This document shows, piece after piece, positions 21,823-32,280 of a stretch of DNA of 64,000 nucleotides (within the stretch, counting starts at the first letter, position 1; each line of letters starts with the position of its first letter). The notes beneath the pieces are model-generated. The model made no database searches, was not told where the DNA came from, and was given only the letters and a program-made list of their open reading frames with translations. The position numbers were made by a program, and so were the translations under genes. Source of the stretch: Pochonia chlamydosporia 170 (taxonomy: Eukaryota > Ascomycota > Sordariomycetes > Hypocreales > Clavicipitaceae); NCBI RefSeq assembly GCF_001653235.2, contig NC_035794.1:2666001-2730000 (forward strand), given 5' to 3'.

Positions 21823-24141
21823 CTACTTACAAAAGTCGCCTACAATTGTCGTAAACGCTTCCGCAAGCTGTCTAACAGATTCAACCTCTACCCATTCCTT
21901 CTTCGCATGAAGACCATACCCCTTAGGACCCCAGATAAGACCAGGAATACCAACTTCCCCAAACAAAGCCATATCTGTCCAATACGTCTCGCCCTTTATC
22001 GCCGGCACAGTGCCAGTCGCCTCTGCCGCATGCTTGGCCACCAATTCAACAAACTCGTGATCCTTGGCAATAAAGTACGGTGCTCGAGAAAAGGTCGATC
22101 TCAACTCGTACTTGAAGTCAGGTACCGTTGCAGCAAGTCCTTCCAGAATACTGAGCAGTTCCGCCTTTACCGTCTCAGCCGTCTCTCCGGCAATTGTGCG
22201 TCTCTCAATGGAAATTGTGCAGCAAGCAGGGTACGAAGCAATTTCTTCGCCGCCCTTGATCATGCCAGCGTGGATATTGGGAGATCCCGTCTCTATCTGC
22301 TTGCCTTTGAATCGGTGCTGCAGCTCTTGCGCATGGCGGTCCAGCTCGACGAGAAAATAGCCAGCCTTGCAGATGGCATCGATTCCGAGATCTGCTCTTG
22401 ATCCATGAGAGGCTACACCGTGAATGTCGACTTCAAACAGGGCGAAGCCTTTGTGGGTGTTGATGAGTGCCATTTCCGTGGGCTCAGCGACAATGGCTGC
22501 ATCAGCTCGCCAACCTGCCGCGATAAGCTGCTCGGTTCCTATGCTCTCTGATTCCTCATCTGCCGAGGCGGCGAAGATGACATCTCCTTTGAGCTTCATT
22601 CCTTTTGCTCGTACGAGGGCGATCATTTCTGCAGCGAGGCCGCTTTTCATGTCTGCTGCGCCTCGACCGTATAGATTCCCGTCGGCGATATGACCGCTTA
22701 ATGGGTCATCGTCATATCCAAGCACGGTTACGGTATCAATGTGTCCGTTTAGCATAATGCTCTTTCCATTACCAGATCCACGTACCACACCAACAATGGA
22801 GGGGCGTCCGGGAGTAGGTTCTACTCTGTGGGTTTCGATATCGCGGTGTTGAAGCCACGCCGTGATGTAGTTTGCAATAGCGGTTTCACCGGGCCCGGGA
22901 ACTGAGCCAAAATCCGGATTCGCAGAGTTGATCCGTACGAGCGTCTTGGTCAACTCGATCACGTCGTCAGATGATACATCCTTGGGAATGTCATACTTTG
23001 TGAGCCTTTCTGTGCAGATCAAGACTATGACGGAGTCTTTGCTCAGACTCAGCTTCGACCGTGACTGCTCATCGAGACGCCGTATGGCAGCGAGACTCGA
23101 AGCACCACCAGGACTGACCGCGAGTCCAGCATCCCGTAACTCAAGGCTTGATTTATGCGCTTCCCAGTCTGATATCGTCAAGCTGGCATCGGCTCCGGCT
23201 TTGAGACACTGCCATGCTGTTTTTGAGAGCCCTTCGTTGTCGGACTCTTGCATAATCGTGTCGGTAGCCTCCGCGTGGTTCACAAATTCTCCTCTGCTTA
23301 GGCTTTTCCACAACGGACATGCCGTGTCGGGCTCAACTGCCAAGATGCGTGTCTGTTGCTGTCCTTTCGCTTTGTAATGTGTGACGAGCGCTTGTGCCAA
23401 GCTACCATCTCCGGCCGGGCAAATGACCATATCTGCTTTTTCGTCATGGAGCTGTTCATCGAGTTCAATGCTGAGGGTTGAGAAGCCATCGACGATCCAC
23501 TTTGGTCAAGAATTAGTATTCCAGTATCCTGGCTAAATTGCATGTAGTGAACATACCATTGGTAAACCATCCTCACCGCTGCCCTCCTCTGGATGAAAGA
23601 AGATGCCGTCCTTCTCTTTGCACGCAGTGGATGCTTCTTCTAAAGCCGCTTCAGACGAACTGGCTACAATCACGCTAGCACCTTCTTTCCTTATAAAATC
23701 GATGGTATCAGGATTAGCTGGAACCGTTATATAAATATTGACTGGAATTGACAACATGGCTCCCATGCGGGCAACGGAACGGGCGCGGTTTCCAGAAGCC
23801 ACAGCATATAATGGGATCGGACTGGTCGACAGGCGGGCTTTGGCCGCTTCCAAGCCTGAATCTAGAGGCAGATCCAGTCGATTGGCTAGTGCTCGGAAAA
23901 TTGCCCATGATACTCCTAGAATGTCGACAGAAGACGACCCGAGGCGGTGACTCTCATCTTTGACGTATATAGCTTTCACGCCAACATCTTTGGCGAGGGA
24001 TTGTAGAGGCACGAGGGGAGTCTTTGTGTAAGTCTTGAGGGTTTCGTGAAAGCGTTTGGTCAAATCCACAGGACTCGATGTCTCTGATGAAGAGTATCGA
24101 GGGCCAGGATTAAAGTAAATTGGACGTCGGTGAGGCGTCAT
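21823..24141 (-). CDS. fusion of a PLP-fold (diaminopropionate ammonia-lyase-like) domain and an M20 deacylase
   Basis: A 753-aa two-domain protein. Exons 24141-23557 and 23499-21823, intron 57 bp. Residues 1 to about 365 resemble fold-type II PLP enzymes of the diaminopropionate ammonia-lyase group: VKDESHRLG, AVASGNRARSVARMGAML, a glycine loop CPAGDGSLAQALVTHYK and ICTERLTKYDIP. The lysine that forms the PLP Schiff base in this family (x-F-K-x-L-G) is Asp73 here (SSVDILG, codon at 23925-23923), so this half may be inactive. From about 368 on it is an M20 metallopeptidase of the acetylornithine deacetylase kind, with metal ligands present: NGHIDTV (His about 448), GRGAADMKSG, ADEESES and the late GLHAKKEW. 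It probably removes an acyl group from an N-acyl (di)amino acid. Neighbours are an M24 hydrolase, permease and regulator. Confidence 0.88.
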
Positions 24142-25052
24142 GTCGAAGTGTAGTGAAAGAATTAACTGGTTTGATCTGATGCAATGTTGATTCGAGCTTC
24201 GTTCTGTCGATTATTCGCCGACTCCAGCAGTATCCTCTTTACTTAGATTTGGCGAGGTGAAATAAATACCGGTAAAGATGGCTTGTCCCTCAGCCTCCTG
24301 TACTGGACCGTCAATGTGATGCTGTTTCTGTTACGTAGCTCAGAAATCTCCCGGCCAAGCTTGCCGTGTTCATGTGTAATGAAAATAGAGCATAGCTACC
24401 AGTGGTGTTAAGCCTTCATTCTCCGGTACCGCAGCTCATTCTCCAAGGGTCCAGATGTCCTATTATTATTTTGACCACGCTCCATCGAAACCTTGACGTT
24501 CGTGAATAGCCACACCCCAGTATTTCGGCACGCCTCATGCTCAGGCGCTAATATCTGCACCTCCCCAGCCGCCTCCATCCAGTGGATGCTGCTAGACTCA
24601 TTCTGGAAAATGCCCGCCAGAAACCGACAACCTGGGGAAGTGGCAAACTGTCAAGTATTTGGTGTGGCGAGACGTTCAGAAATATGCCGCAGGCGTCAAA
24701 AACACCAAAAGATCGGCTGGATTGGTGATAGTCCACAAGGAGCTCAACGTCCCCGCTTACACATGCGCTGCATCACCCGATCTTTTATGCCGGGGTCACA
24801 GAATTTGCCGAAACTTAGCTCCAACACCCTGGAAAGTTATCAAGTGAGGTACCAAGTGCGACCCGTGTTCATTCAGCTAGAATTATTGCATCGCTTTCCC
24901 TAACCAATCTCAAATATCGTAATCATCAAGACGGCTCTCCAGTGTCTACACATACAGTAGTGAGCCGACAGCTTCCCATCCATAAACGCCAAGCCAACGC
25001 GGTACGAGACAGCATAACCCAAGAGGCACTCGCCGTAGCGTTCCGATTCGAA
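24142..25052. other. intergenic, fused-gene promoter
   Basis: Between the fused gene and the 3' end of the Zn2Cys6 regulator. The open frames here (for example 24493-24903 plus) have no recognisable content. Nothing further seen. Confidence 0.5.
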
Positions 25053-26576
25053 TCAAGCAAGCGATATCTGCCAATTTATTTCTCGAAGCATATTCTGCCA
25101 ATCCATTCGACCATTGCCCCAAAGCAGTTCAAGAAGCTCTCGAGCCCTCGTAACATGCCTGAACCTCGTCCACGTTTCGATGTATTGCAGACGGGACTGC
25201 ACAAACTCCTGGGTGCTAGTATTGTTGCCGCAGGCCACGCCTGCCATGAAGAGGGGGAAGAGCAAGCCCAACTCGCAGAATCGGTTTAATGGAACTGAGG
25301 AAACGTGGTGGATGATTTTTCCAATTTCGTCTTCTATGAATGCTTCGTACTCGGCACGTGAGTCCGATAGTTGAAGGAGGTGACGGTAGAGATGTATGAG
25401 TGCCGCAGAGCGAACGGCTTCGGCATGATGGACAAGAGGTTCCACGTCCTTTCCCTTGGATTCAATCTTGAGGCGCAAGTCTTGCGATCGTAGAGCATAT
25501 GCGATGGCTTCAGCCCTCTCGATTTCTCGTGTCGCCCGCTCAGGCTCCAGCAAGGGATCCAAGTCAGCTACGTCGGTGACGAATACGCAGATGTCGCTGA
25601 TGTGTCGGAACAAGTGTTGCGCGAGTCCCATAAAGGTATCGGCAGAGTCAACCGTTTCTTCAGCATCTTGAACCCAGTAGACTCCTTCAATTCCCGGACG
25701 GCGACCCGTGCTCAGCGCCGCCATGATGTCATGATAGGCGAAGTATCGGAGGAGAAAGGCGCCATCACTAGTTCTGAGTAGTTGTTGCGAGCCCAGGTGA
25801 TTCACAAGATGTCCTGCGCCAAGCAGGTGAAGTAGCCAACTCGACGTGTCGCCCCTGGTGACTACCGCCGTGCTAAAGACGAGGGCACAGGCGACTGTAC
25901 TTTCAGTGACTCTATTCTGTGTGATGGCGTTTGACACACCTTGAGCGACTTCGTTCTCGAATGTTAGTCGAGCCTGTGGCGAGACGGCATTGACAGACGA
26001 GCATGCGTCGAAGTGAGTCAAGGCGTAAGTGTAAAGTGCACGTAAGAGGGTCGGATCGATAATTGCCATGGGCAGGAATACAGAACACCAACTATTGCCA
26101 CCTTGTTCTAGAAGAGAGCACAGAGGTGCAACATTCTGAAGGAAGTACTTGAGCAGTTTCCGCTCTATGTCATCCTGCGAGCCCAACAGCGGCGAAAGAG
26201 GCTCTTGTCCCAGTGATCGTATCCGAAGAACAGATGTTGAACCATGATCACGTCCAGACTCGGTAATCTGACTGCCATGATCGAATGAGCCGTCTCCTTC
26301 TGACAGGATCGGGGGACTCTCGTCACGAGGCGTCTTTTTTCCTCGCCATCGCATAGGAACCCTGACCAAGGGCCGCTGCTCGCAGACCAAGCCGAGCCGA
26401 ATACACGACTTACATCGCGAATCAGTGCTTGATGATTGTCCATCACACTTCTTCTTGCGAGCTTTGCACGTCAGACAGCCACTGCGAACGCGGCCGTCAA
26501 CGGCTATGCGTCGGCGTATCGGGCGGTCATTGCCCGGTGGATGATGTGTGCTTGTGGGGAGAGTAGTGTCAGGCAT
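25053..26576 (-). CDS. Zn(2)Cys(6) transcription factor
   Basis: Nuclear regulator of 507 aa in one exon, starting at the ATG at 26576. The zinc cluster has Cys 34, 37, 44, 55, 58 and 65 (C-x2-C-x6-C-x10-C-x2-C-x6-C) in a basic context, preceded by an Arg-rich stretch, followed by a charged linker to about residue 125. The rest is the helical fungal regulatory domain of the ARCA/acriflavine-sensitivity style, with FLQNVAPLCSLLEQGG and LLHLLGAGHLVNHLGS as landmarks. It closes the 11-26 kb catabolic block on the same strand as the permease, M24 and fused genes, and is the best candidate for their regulator. No binding preference can be derived from the sequence. Confidence 0.93.
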   Translation of the reverse strand: MPDTTLPTSTHHPPGNDRPIRRRIAVDGRVRSGCLTCKARKKKCDGQSSSTDSRCKSCIRLGLVCEQRPLVRVPMRWRGKKTPRDESPPILSEGDGSFDHGSQITESGRDHGSTSVLRIRSLGQEPLSPLLGSQDDIERKLLKYFLQNVAPLCSLLEQGGNSWCSVFLPMAIIDPTLLRALYTYALTHFDACSSVNAVSPQARLTFENEVAQGVSNAITQNRVTESTVACALVFSTAVVTRGDTSSWLLHLLGAGHLVNHLGSQQLLRTSDGAFLLRYFAYHDIMAALSTGRRPGIEGVYWVQDAEETVDSADTFMGLAQHLFRHISDICVFVTDVADLDPLLEPERATREIERAEAIAYALRSQDLRLKIESKGKDVEPLVHHAEAVRSAALIHLYRHLLQLSDSRAEYEAFIEDEIGKIIHHVSSVPLNRFCELGLLFPLFMAGVACGNNTSTQEFVQSRLQYIETWTRFRHVTRARELLELLWGNGRMDWQNMLREINWQISLA

Positions 26577-27964
26577 GAAAGCACCTGGTACTCCTCCAAT
26601 TTGGTCTGGTCCGGTCTGGTGTGTTGTTATTGATGACGTTGTCCGTTGGGATGTAGGTAGGGTTCATGTAGAATTAGCTTCAATCCGTTGATGTTTGAGC
26701 AAAAGTCAACCGAGTTTCCAGGCTTGATGGCTGGTGCAGTAGTTTCTCCTGGATATCCCTGCCACACCCCTCTTCTGGAATCCGCCTCCGTCCTGTTCGT
26801 ATCTCGAGTCGGATGAACTTCTTACCAGCGTGATGGAAGTGGCTTGGAGACGTGGGGGCCGAGAGTGCGGGGGAACTTATCACCTTATCTGGAGTTGAGT
26901 CTGGTGTTTATCATGAATTGAGACAAGGGATCCGGCGGTTTATCATTCTTGACGCCTCATCCGCCTAACCAGGGGAAATTGAAAGTGTTTTCCGATCTTT
27001 CTTCTGAACTATTCCATGGAGTAAAGTCTATTGACACTTGTCCCGGTGATTTTCTGTAATTACCTAAAACTGTGCTCATGCTCGTCGAAATCCGGCATCG
27101 GATCTGCAAAGGTGCAAGTGGAGTCGTCTCCGGCTCGCGGCATGCTGATTGACCACGCACCATAAATCGATCTGTTCGATAATCGGTATCGGATTCGTCA
27201 ATTTTCAGGATGGAGAAGATTTGTGTGTCACTGAGCCTGTTCTTGTTCTCTGCAAGACGTATGTCTCAATGGCCGAAGTTTTACGCAGCATACTTCCTGC
27301 CATAATCCCTCTCTTCAACCCAAAAACTATAACGAGCCCAAAAAGCGAGGTGACCAAAATCCTAATTCTGCACCGAGTTTCGTAGTTTTCAACTGGATGT
27401 AAAGGTAGCCGGGCTCTCGGGCCGGAACGATCTGCACCGGAAGCTTGGACCGGAGCGTCGAGGGCCTTGCCTGTTTCGTGCTATACATCATTCATGGTCT
27501 AGCTTGTTAAAAGTTAAAGAACTTTGACGACATTGCCGTTTATAACCTCTTGCTGTGAGACCTACTGCTGCCTTCTAGGCAAAGGGGATGAGACATCAAG
27601 CTGACGCTTAGGTGCCATGAATAACCATGAACGGTATCATATGTTTGCAATGGGCAGTGGTCATGAGCAGAGGGATTGATTGGTTGACTAGACTATCTCG
27701 TTTAAAGAATGAAAATAAAACCCTCTTGTAGTGCTATTCAGTGGAATTCGGTGCCATTCTCAAAGTCAAAGCGATGATCAGAAAGGAGAGTCCCTAACAG
27801 GCCTAGAAAGCTAAATCAGGCCCCCTTGACGAAAATAACAAAACAACCAACACTATAGCTAGGAATGTCCCCTAGGAAGAAGTTCAAGTCTCTTTTTCGG
27901 ATCTGAGCGCAGAATGAGACATCCATCCGCCTGATGCCTTGGGCTTGGGTGCCACATCACAACC
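26577..27964. other. intergenic
   Basis: Upstream of the regulator, which is preceded by repeated TCTGG-type words near 26604-26625. A plus-strand frame at 27149-27385 is open from ATG-poor sequence and lacks recognisable content. Nothing else seen. Confidence 0.5.
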
Positions 27965-28318
27965 TCACTTCTTGCCACTGCCGCCGCTTGGAGGAGTATA
28001 CGTGGAGCTACCCTTTCCGCTGTTGTGGTACGTGCTTCCGTTGGAATTGGAATAGTAGTACGAGCCATCACTGTGATTGATATGTCAGTAGGGTTTTCGC
28101 TGAAAGAGGTCTTGTCGAGGTTCCAACCTGTTTGAGTAGTGATAGGAATTGGAGTTGGCCGCGCCACTACCATAGTCCCTTGCGCAATAGTGATTGCCCT
28201 AAATAGATAGCCATCAGTTCTTCGTTCAAGCGATACACAAACGGACAGTTCACCAAGGTAGACAGGCAATACCTACCTGGCTGTTAGTGCCGGAATTCTT
28301 GTAGGTGTAGTCAGGCAT
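27965..28318 (-). CDS. small conserved Tyr/Asn/Ser/Gly-rich protein
   Basis: 72-aa protein from three exons, 28318-28277, 28198-28128 and 28070-27965, joined across introns of 78 and 57 bp with GTAGGT and GTTGGA donors. It is built of short polar aromatic repeats: MPDYTYKNSGTNSQGNHYC at the start, then SNSYHYSNSDGSYYYSNSNG, and a Gly/Ser end with two Lys. I recall similar small proteins in Hypocreales; their function is not known to me. Low complexity, a single Cys and no signal peptide suggest an intracellular, possibly condensate- or stress-related protein, which is only a guess. Too short and too split to be found as one open frame. Confidence 0.8.
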
Positions 28319-29645
28319 GGTGTGCTGTTGTTGTAGAAATCCGTTTGTAGTGTGTTACGTCGGGCAATCGCAAGAATGCTCTTGTGTCTCGTTGTGAAAG
28401 GTTGAAAAGGCTTAGCATACGCAACGGGGTTGAGTGAAGTCAACGAAGTGATGGATCAGTGACTCGTCTGAACAGACAAGGACCAAGTTCACAAATGAAG
28501 CAGGGGAACGGAGGTGGCTGGGCATATCATGCGCATCACGTGTGAGGCACAAAACGGGCAATAAAGAGAAAGTGCGTTCCTTCTGTCGAGGCATCATTTT
28601 CTTCTTCATGAGTTAATGAAGTCTTTTCCGGCAGTGTATCATGGCTGCCGAATTCTGCGTTAGCTGACTACCAGAATTCCCCCTGCATTGCGAGATGCCT
28701 CAAATGAGCTAGCACGTTTTCACGTTGGTCTAGCGGCAAAGCCACTGCAGGCACACATGTACACGGAGCAATGCTTAAATGCTTAAACTATAATCTTGGT
28801 GTAATTCACAAGATCCCTAGAAACCCCGAATTTATTTTTCTGATCAGTCATGGAACAGTTCCTGCTCATTTCCACGGCTTGTACAGCAGAACTGTATGTA
28901 CTATGTAGCAAGCATGGCATAGGTTGTGCCAAGGGATTGGGCAACGACGGTATTTGACATGAGTTGCCAAGTTCTATTTGATGCTCTCTCTATCAAGCTT
29001 ATCTCAATCCTCCATCAAATACAAAGCAGCTGGCGTCGATTATGACCCCAACACTGCGACGCTGTGCCGATGGGACAGGCGCAGGACTGCATATAGTCTG
29101 GTCTGGTTCAAATGTTGTGGTGTTGGTCAGCTTGTGACCGGGGGAGTAAACACCAAAGATGCCGTACGAGTCAATAGCACCAAGTAGCACAACACGTTGA
29201 CGAGTAAGTACCCGGAGTTCGTACATATAGAGCCAAGTCAAGCGTGTGTAGTTGCTGATGGTCATCCACACGTCGCGTATCGCATCCCCTCGGAGCTTGA
29301 ATGCGAGACATCTTCGACTTGACAGCATTGGAGGAGTTCATGTTGACTTTGAATGAACCGTCAATGTGCAACGCCCGTACATGTACGGTGTCGAGATGTT
29401 GAACCCACTGTGTAGAGGTGACCAAATTTAAAGTAGCACATCCATGTCCTAGAAAGGTCACGCACAGTCTATTTTTCCTCCTGTCCTTTTCTTCCTTTCA
29501 ACTCCTTCCTTCTCTAAGGGAGGTGCTCTTTCCCGTCCCTCTTGCTGTTTCCTTGGTCCAATTTCTTTCCATCTAACTGGCTGAATACCTAGTACCCAAT
29601 TTTGGGAGAACATTTGAACCTCTCAAGTGCTGTGATTTCCTGACC

Positions 29646-29792
29646 ATGCATTCACTGTCTGATGCGTGGCAATGTAAAGATATGAAGACCCCTAGCAAGT
29701 ACGCGTACCATCATGTTGATGCAGAAATCTCGTCCATGAACCCCCAAGCTGTGAGGGGTACGGGATTCAATGTTTGTTACACGAAAATGTGA
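29646..29792 (+). CDS. possible small ORF after a CT-rich leader
   Basis: A 48-aa frame from ATG to TGA directly downstream of a CT-rich tract of the sort found ahead of fungal transcription starts. No homology is recognised and there is no signal peptide. Could easily be chance. Confidence 0.15.
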   Translation: MHSLSDAWQCKDMKTPSKYAYHHVDAEISSMNPQAVRGTGFNVCYTKM

Positions 29793-29836
29793 CGCCACAA
29801 TAAGCGTCTGGTCTGGTGGTGTAATTGGGCCTTGTC

Positions 29837-29872
29837 TTCAATGTTGTGTGACAGACAAGTCACAACATTGAA
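29837..29872. repeat. inverted repeat (hairpin)
   Basis: Arms TTCAATGTTGTGTGAC and GTCACAACATTGAA pair over 14 bases with a 2-base bulge around a 6-base loop. No target duplication or element ends identified. Confidence 0.7.
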
Positions 29873-30064
29873 CCCTTGAATGCTGCATTCAACTGCAGCC
29901 AGAACCAACAGCACACATGCAGTCTGGTACATCAATGTTCCCAGCATTTGCGGAGTAGAATGATCAATGGCCAGACTACCAAGGGGTGGCTCGCCCAAGT
30001 GCTATCCCCAACCACAAGACATGGCATTCAAATCCTCAAATAACGTCTGTTTTCAATTTTGCCA

Positions 30065-32268
30065 ATGAAAGCTACTGGGGGGTTGAGCAGCACAATGACT
30101 TGGGATCGCGCTGGCCTTGCGAAACAGGGCTTCTACTACGACGAGAACATTCGGAGCAAAACCGCGGCAGAAGCTGCATATCCCCCACATGTCGTGGCCT
30201 TGCGTGCTTCCATGCTTGACTTCTCTTGCCCAGTACTTGGTTGCAAACACGAATGCGATGAGTCTGGAAACGTCCAGCTGGACCCGGAAAGCATTGAGTG
30301 GCACAGCCCTCATCCTGACCCTGTGCTTTCAGTGGCCAAGCGAACGCAAAATGATGCCCATCACTTAAGCAATGGTGGGTTTGCGGAGAATTCCTGGGAC
30401 GGGTTCTTTCATAATCACTTCTTCAAGCCACTCCAAGACAGCACGCCCAGGTGTAAACAAAATTCCCGAAGATATGCCCAATGCATGATCGACGGAGTGA
30501 GATCTTATTGACAAGCATCAAAGAGTTTCGCGCAGTAACTATTACTATGATTCATTCAAAGAGTACGCATGCCATTCGATTTGATTTGATTCGTTCTGAG
30601 CTACCAGGTTTGCTAATAGTTATCCATCTAAAACAGAGACGCGGACGCCTTGTGGACCGAGTTCCTCTGCAGCCGAACAGATGCCCATGATACATCCGAA
30701 AGGGAGAAATGTCCCAAGCCCGACCGCGTGCTCTCCTTACCCATATACAATCTTGATACCGATGGTCCTGCGGTCCCGAGTATCAGAGACCCTGAATCTC
30801 GACAGTGGCGTCAGACTCCAAGCCCGTCACTCGTGGAATCCTTTTCATGGACGGTCCTGAAGGACCTTTTCGCCCATGGCCTCCGGCCCACGCCATTTCG
30901 AATATTCCGTAATCCGCCCGTGGAGGCAGAACTCAGGTGCTATCCATGGCTTATCATTGAGCACAAGAAGCAGCCGCCTAAATCCCCAAAGGGCAAAACA
31001 CTCGACGTGCGTTGTCAGGCAACAAACGCTGCCGCCCGCGCTCTCCAGCTCAACAGAAATGCAGCGACGTATGCGGTTAAGCTCGCAGAACAGGCCCAAG
31101 TCCCTCCTATTCCCACTGTGACAACAGTCGGACCCATTGTCACAGTTTGGATCATGCATTATTTAGAAGACGTTTGTGGTCCGAGCAGCCATTACGACTT
31201 ACATGAAGAGGATCGTAAAACGCGTAGAGACGGTTATGCAAGTTAAATGACTTGGCATGTGGCAATCGCATGCTTTTCTCCAATTTCCTTGCCTCTAACG
31301 GAAATTATCAGATTATGAGAGCCATCTGGACAGGTGACATGACGAAACTCGACGATATCATACAGTTCCAACTGATTCTTGAGAATACACACACTTGGAC
31401 GATGCGGGTTTTCAAGCCCCTGATGGCGTCTTACATTGGACAATGGAGATTTGTGCACTCTCAACCTGGTATTGGCGTGGCTGAATTAGCCTTGGAACGT
31501 CGCCAGCAGATTATGGACCGGTGTCGGGTTATGACACCCTTGGTTCAAGGCTACCTCGACACGCACTCGGGAATTGAAATAGGCGATGATAGTAGTCATT
31601 CCGAAGTGACACCGCTACTGCTAGGCTTGCTCGTTCAACAAATATTTGCTTCGGAATGTCAGACCCTCACAAACGAAATGGACCGTATCATCACCGAAAA
31701 GCTACAAGGATTGACTTTGGGTGCAAGACATATAGTCAGTGATACACAACTGACCATCCGAAGCAAGCACACCAGCCTCGTCGCCGATACGCAAGAAGGG
31801 TGTAGCGTGGATTCGGCACCTGACGATGATGATCCAGATGATAGTGACTACGTGGACTCCCAGCCTACTGGCCACGCCATTTCATATTCAGATTCTGATG
31901 ACAACGAGTTCAGGCGCAGCACGAGGTCTAATGCCTTGCGGGAGACAGAAGCTCAGTCACCGTCTTCATCGCCCCAATTGCTACTCATCGAGGAAACCCC
32001 CAGACCACTTCGTACTAATAGTAGTCCCAGTGCAATAATACCATTGTCAACAGGCACCACCTCTCCTGCAGACGTGAGTACATGCACACCAACTAGGAAC
32101 AAACCAACCACCCCAAAATCCGCAGGTTCGGTCATTCAAAATGTTACTGGCACCACAAACGCGTACAGAGTTTGGAAGAAGACGCTATGTCTGCAAAGCC
32201 GACGACCAAAACGATGTCCGGCAAATTTCTTTTTCGGGCAACTAAAAAATGGCCATCGGGGACATTGA
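30065..32268 (+). CDS. PD-(D/E)XK nuclease-fold-like fungal protein
   Basis: Proposed 647-aa protein of a family seen in many filamentous fungi without known role. Exons 30065-30450, 30637-31237 and 31312-32268. The second intron (31238-31311) starts GCAAGT and ends CAG; using it restores RDGYIMRAIWTGDMTK in frame, whereas reading through meets TAA. Exon 2 holds KPDRVLSLP (Pro157-Asp158) and, 80 residues on, YPWLIIEHKK (Glu237-x-Lys239) followed by RCQATNAAARAL, which together look like a PD...ExK nuclease core. Exon 3 continues with LDDIIQFQLILENTHTWTMR, then an acidic, Ser/Thr-rich tail. The start could also be the ATG at 30095; the 186-bp first intron and the far C-terminus are less certain. 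Decayed WD40 and TPR fragments follow. Confidence 0.6.
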
Positions 32269-32280
32269 TTCCGACTGCTA

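Larger units (their letters stand above)
28319..30064. other. intergenic, no firm gene
   Basis: 1.7 kb with no recognisable coding region. It contains a CT-rich tract at about 29468-29580, a 48-codon ATG frame after it (29646-29792), and the inverted repeat at 29837-29872. The frames at 28978-29461 have no family resemblance. Confidence 0.5.

Noticed and set aside
28715..28790. tRNA-like string (TTGGTCTAGCGGCAAAGCC)
   Set aside because: Resembles a D-arm but there is no GGTTCRA T-loop nor matching acceptor stem downstream.
28978..29461. possible gene on either strand
   Set aside because: Frames are short, without conserved motifs or consistent splice joins.
32266..32280. idea that the nuclease-like protein and WD40 array are one gene split by TGA
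   Set aside because: They share a frame, but the junction has no recognisable domain continuity and a one-in-three chance of agreement; kept only as an observation.
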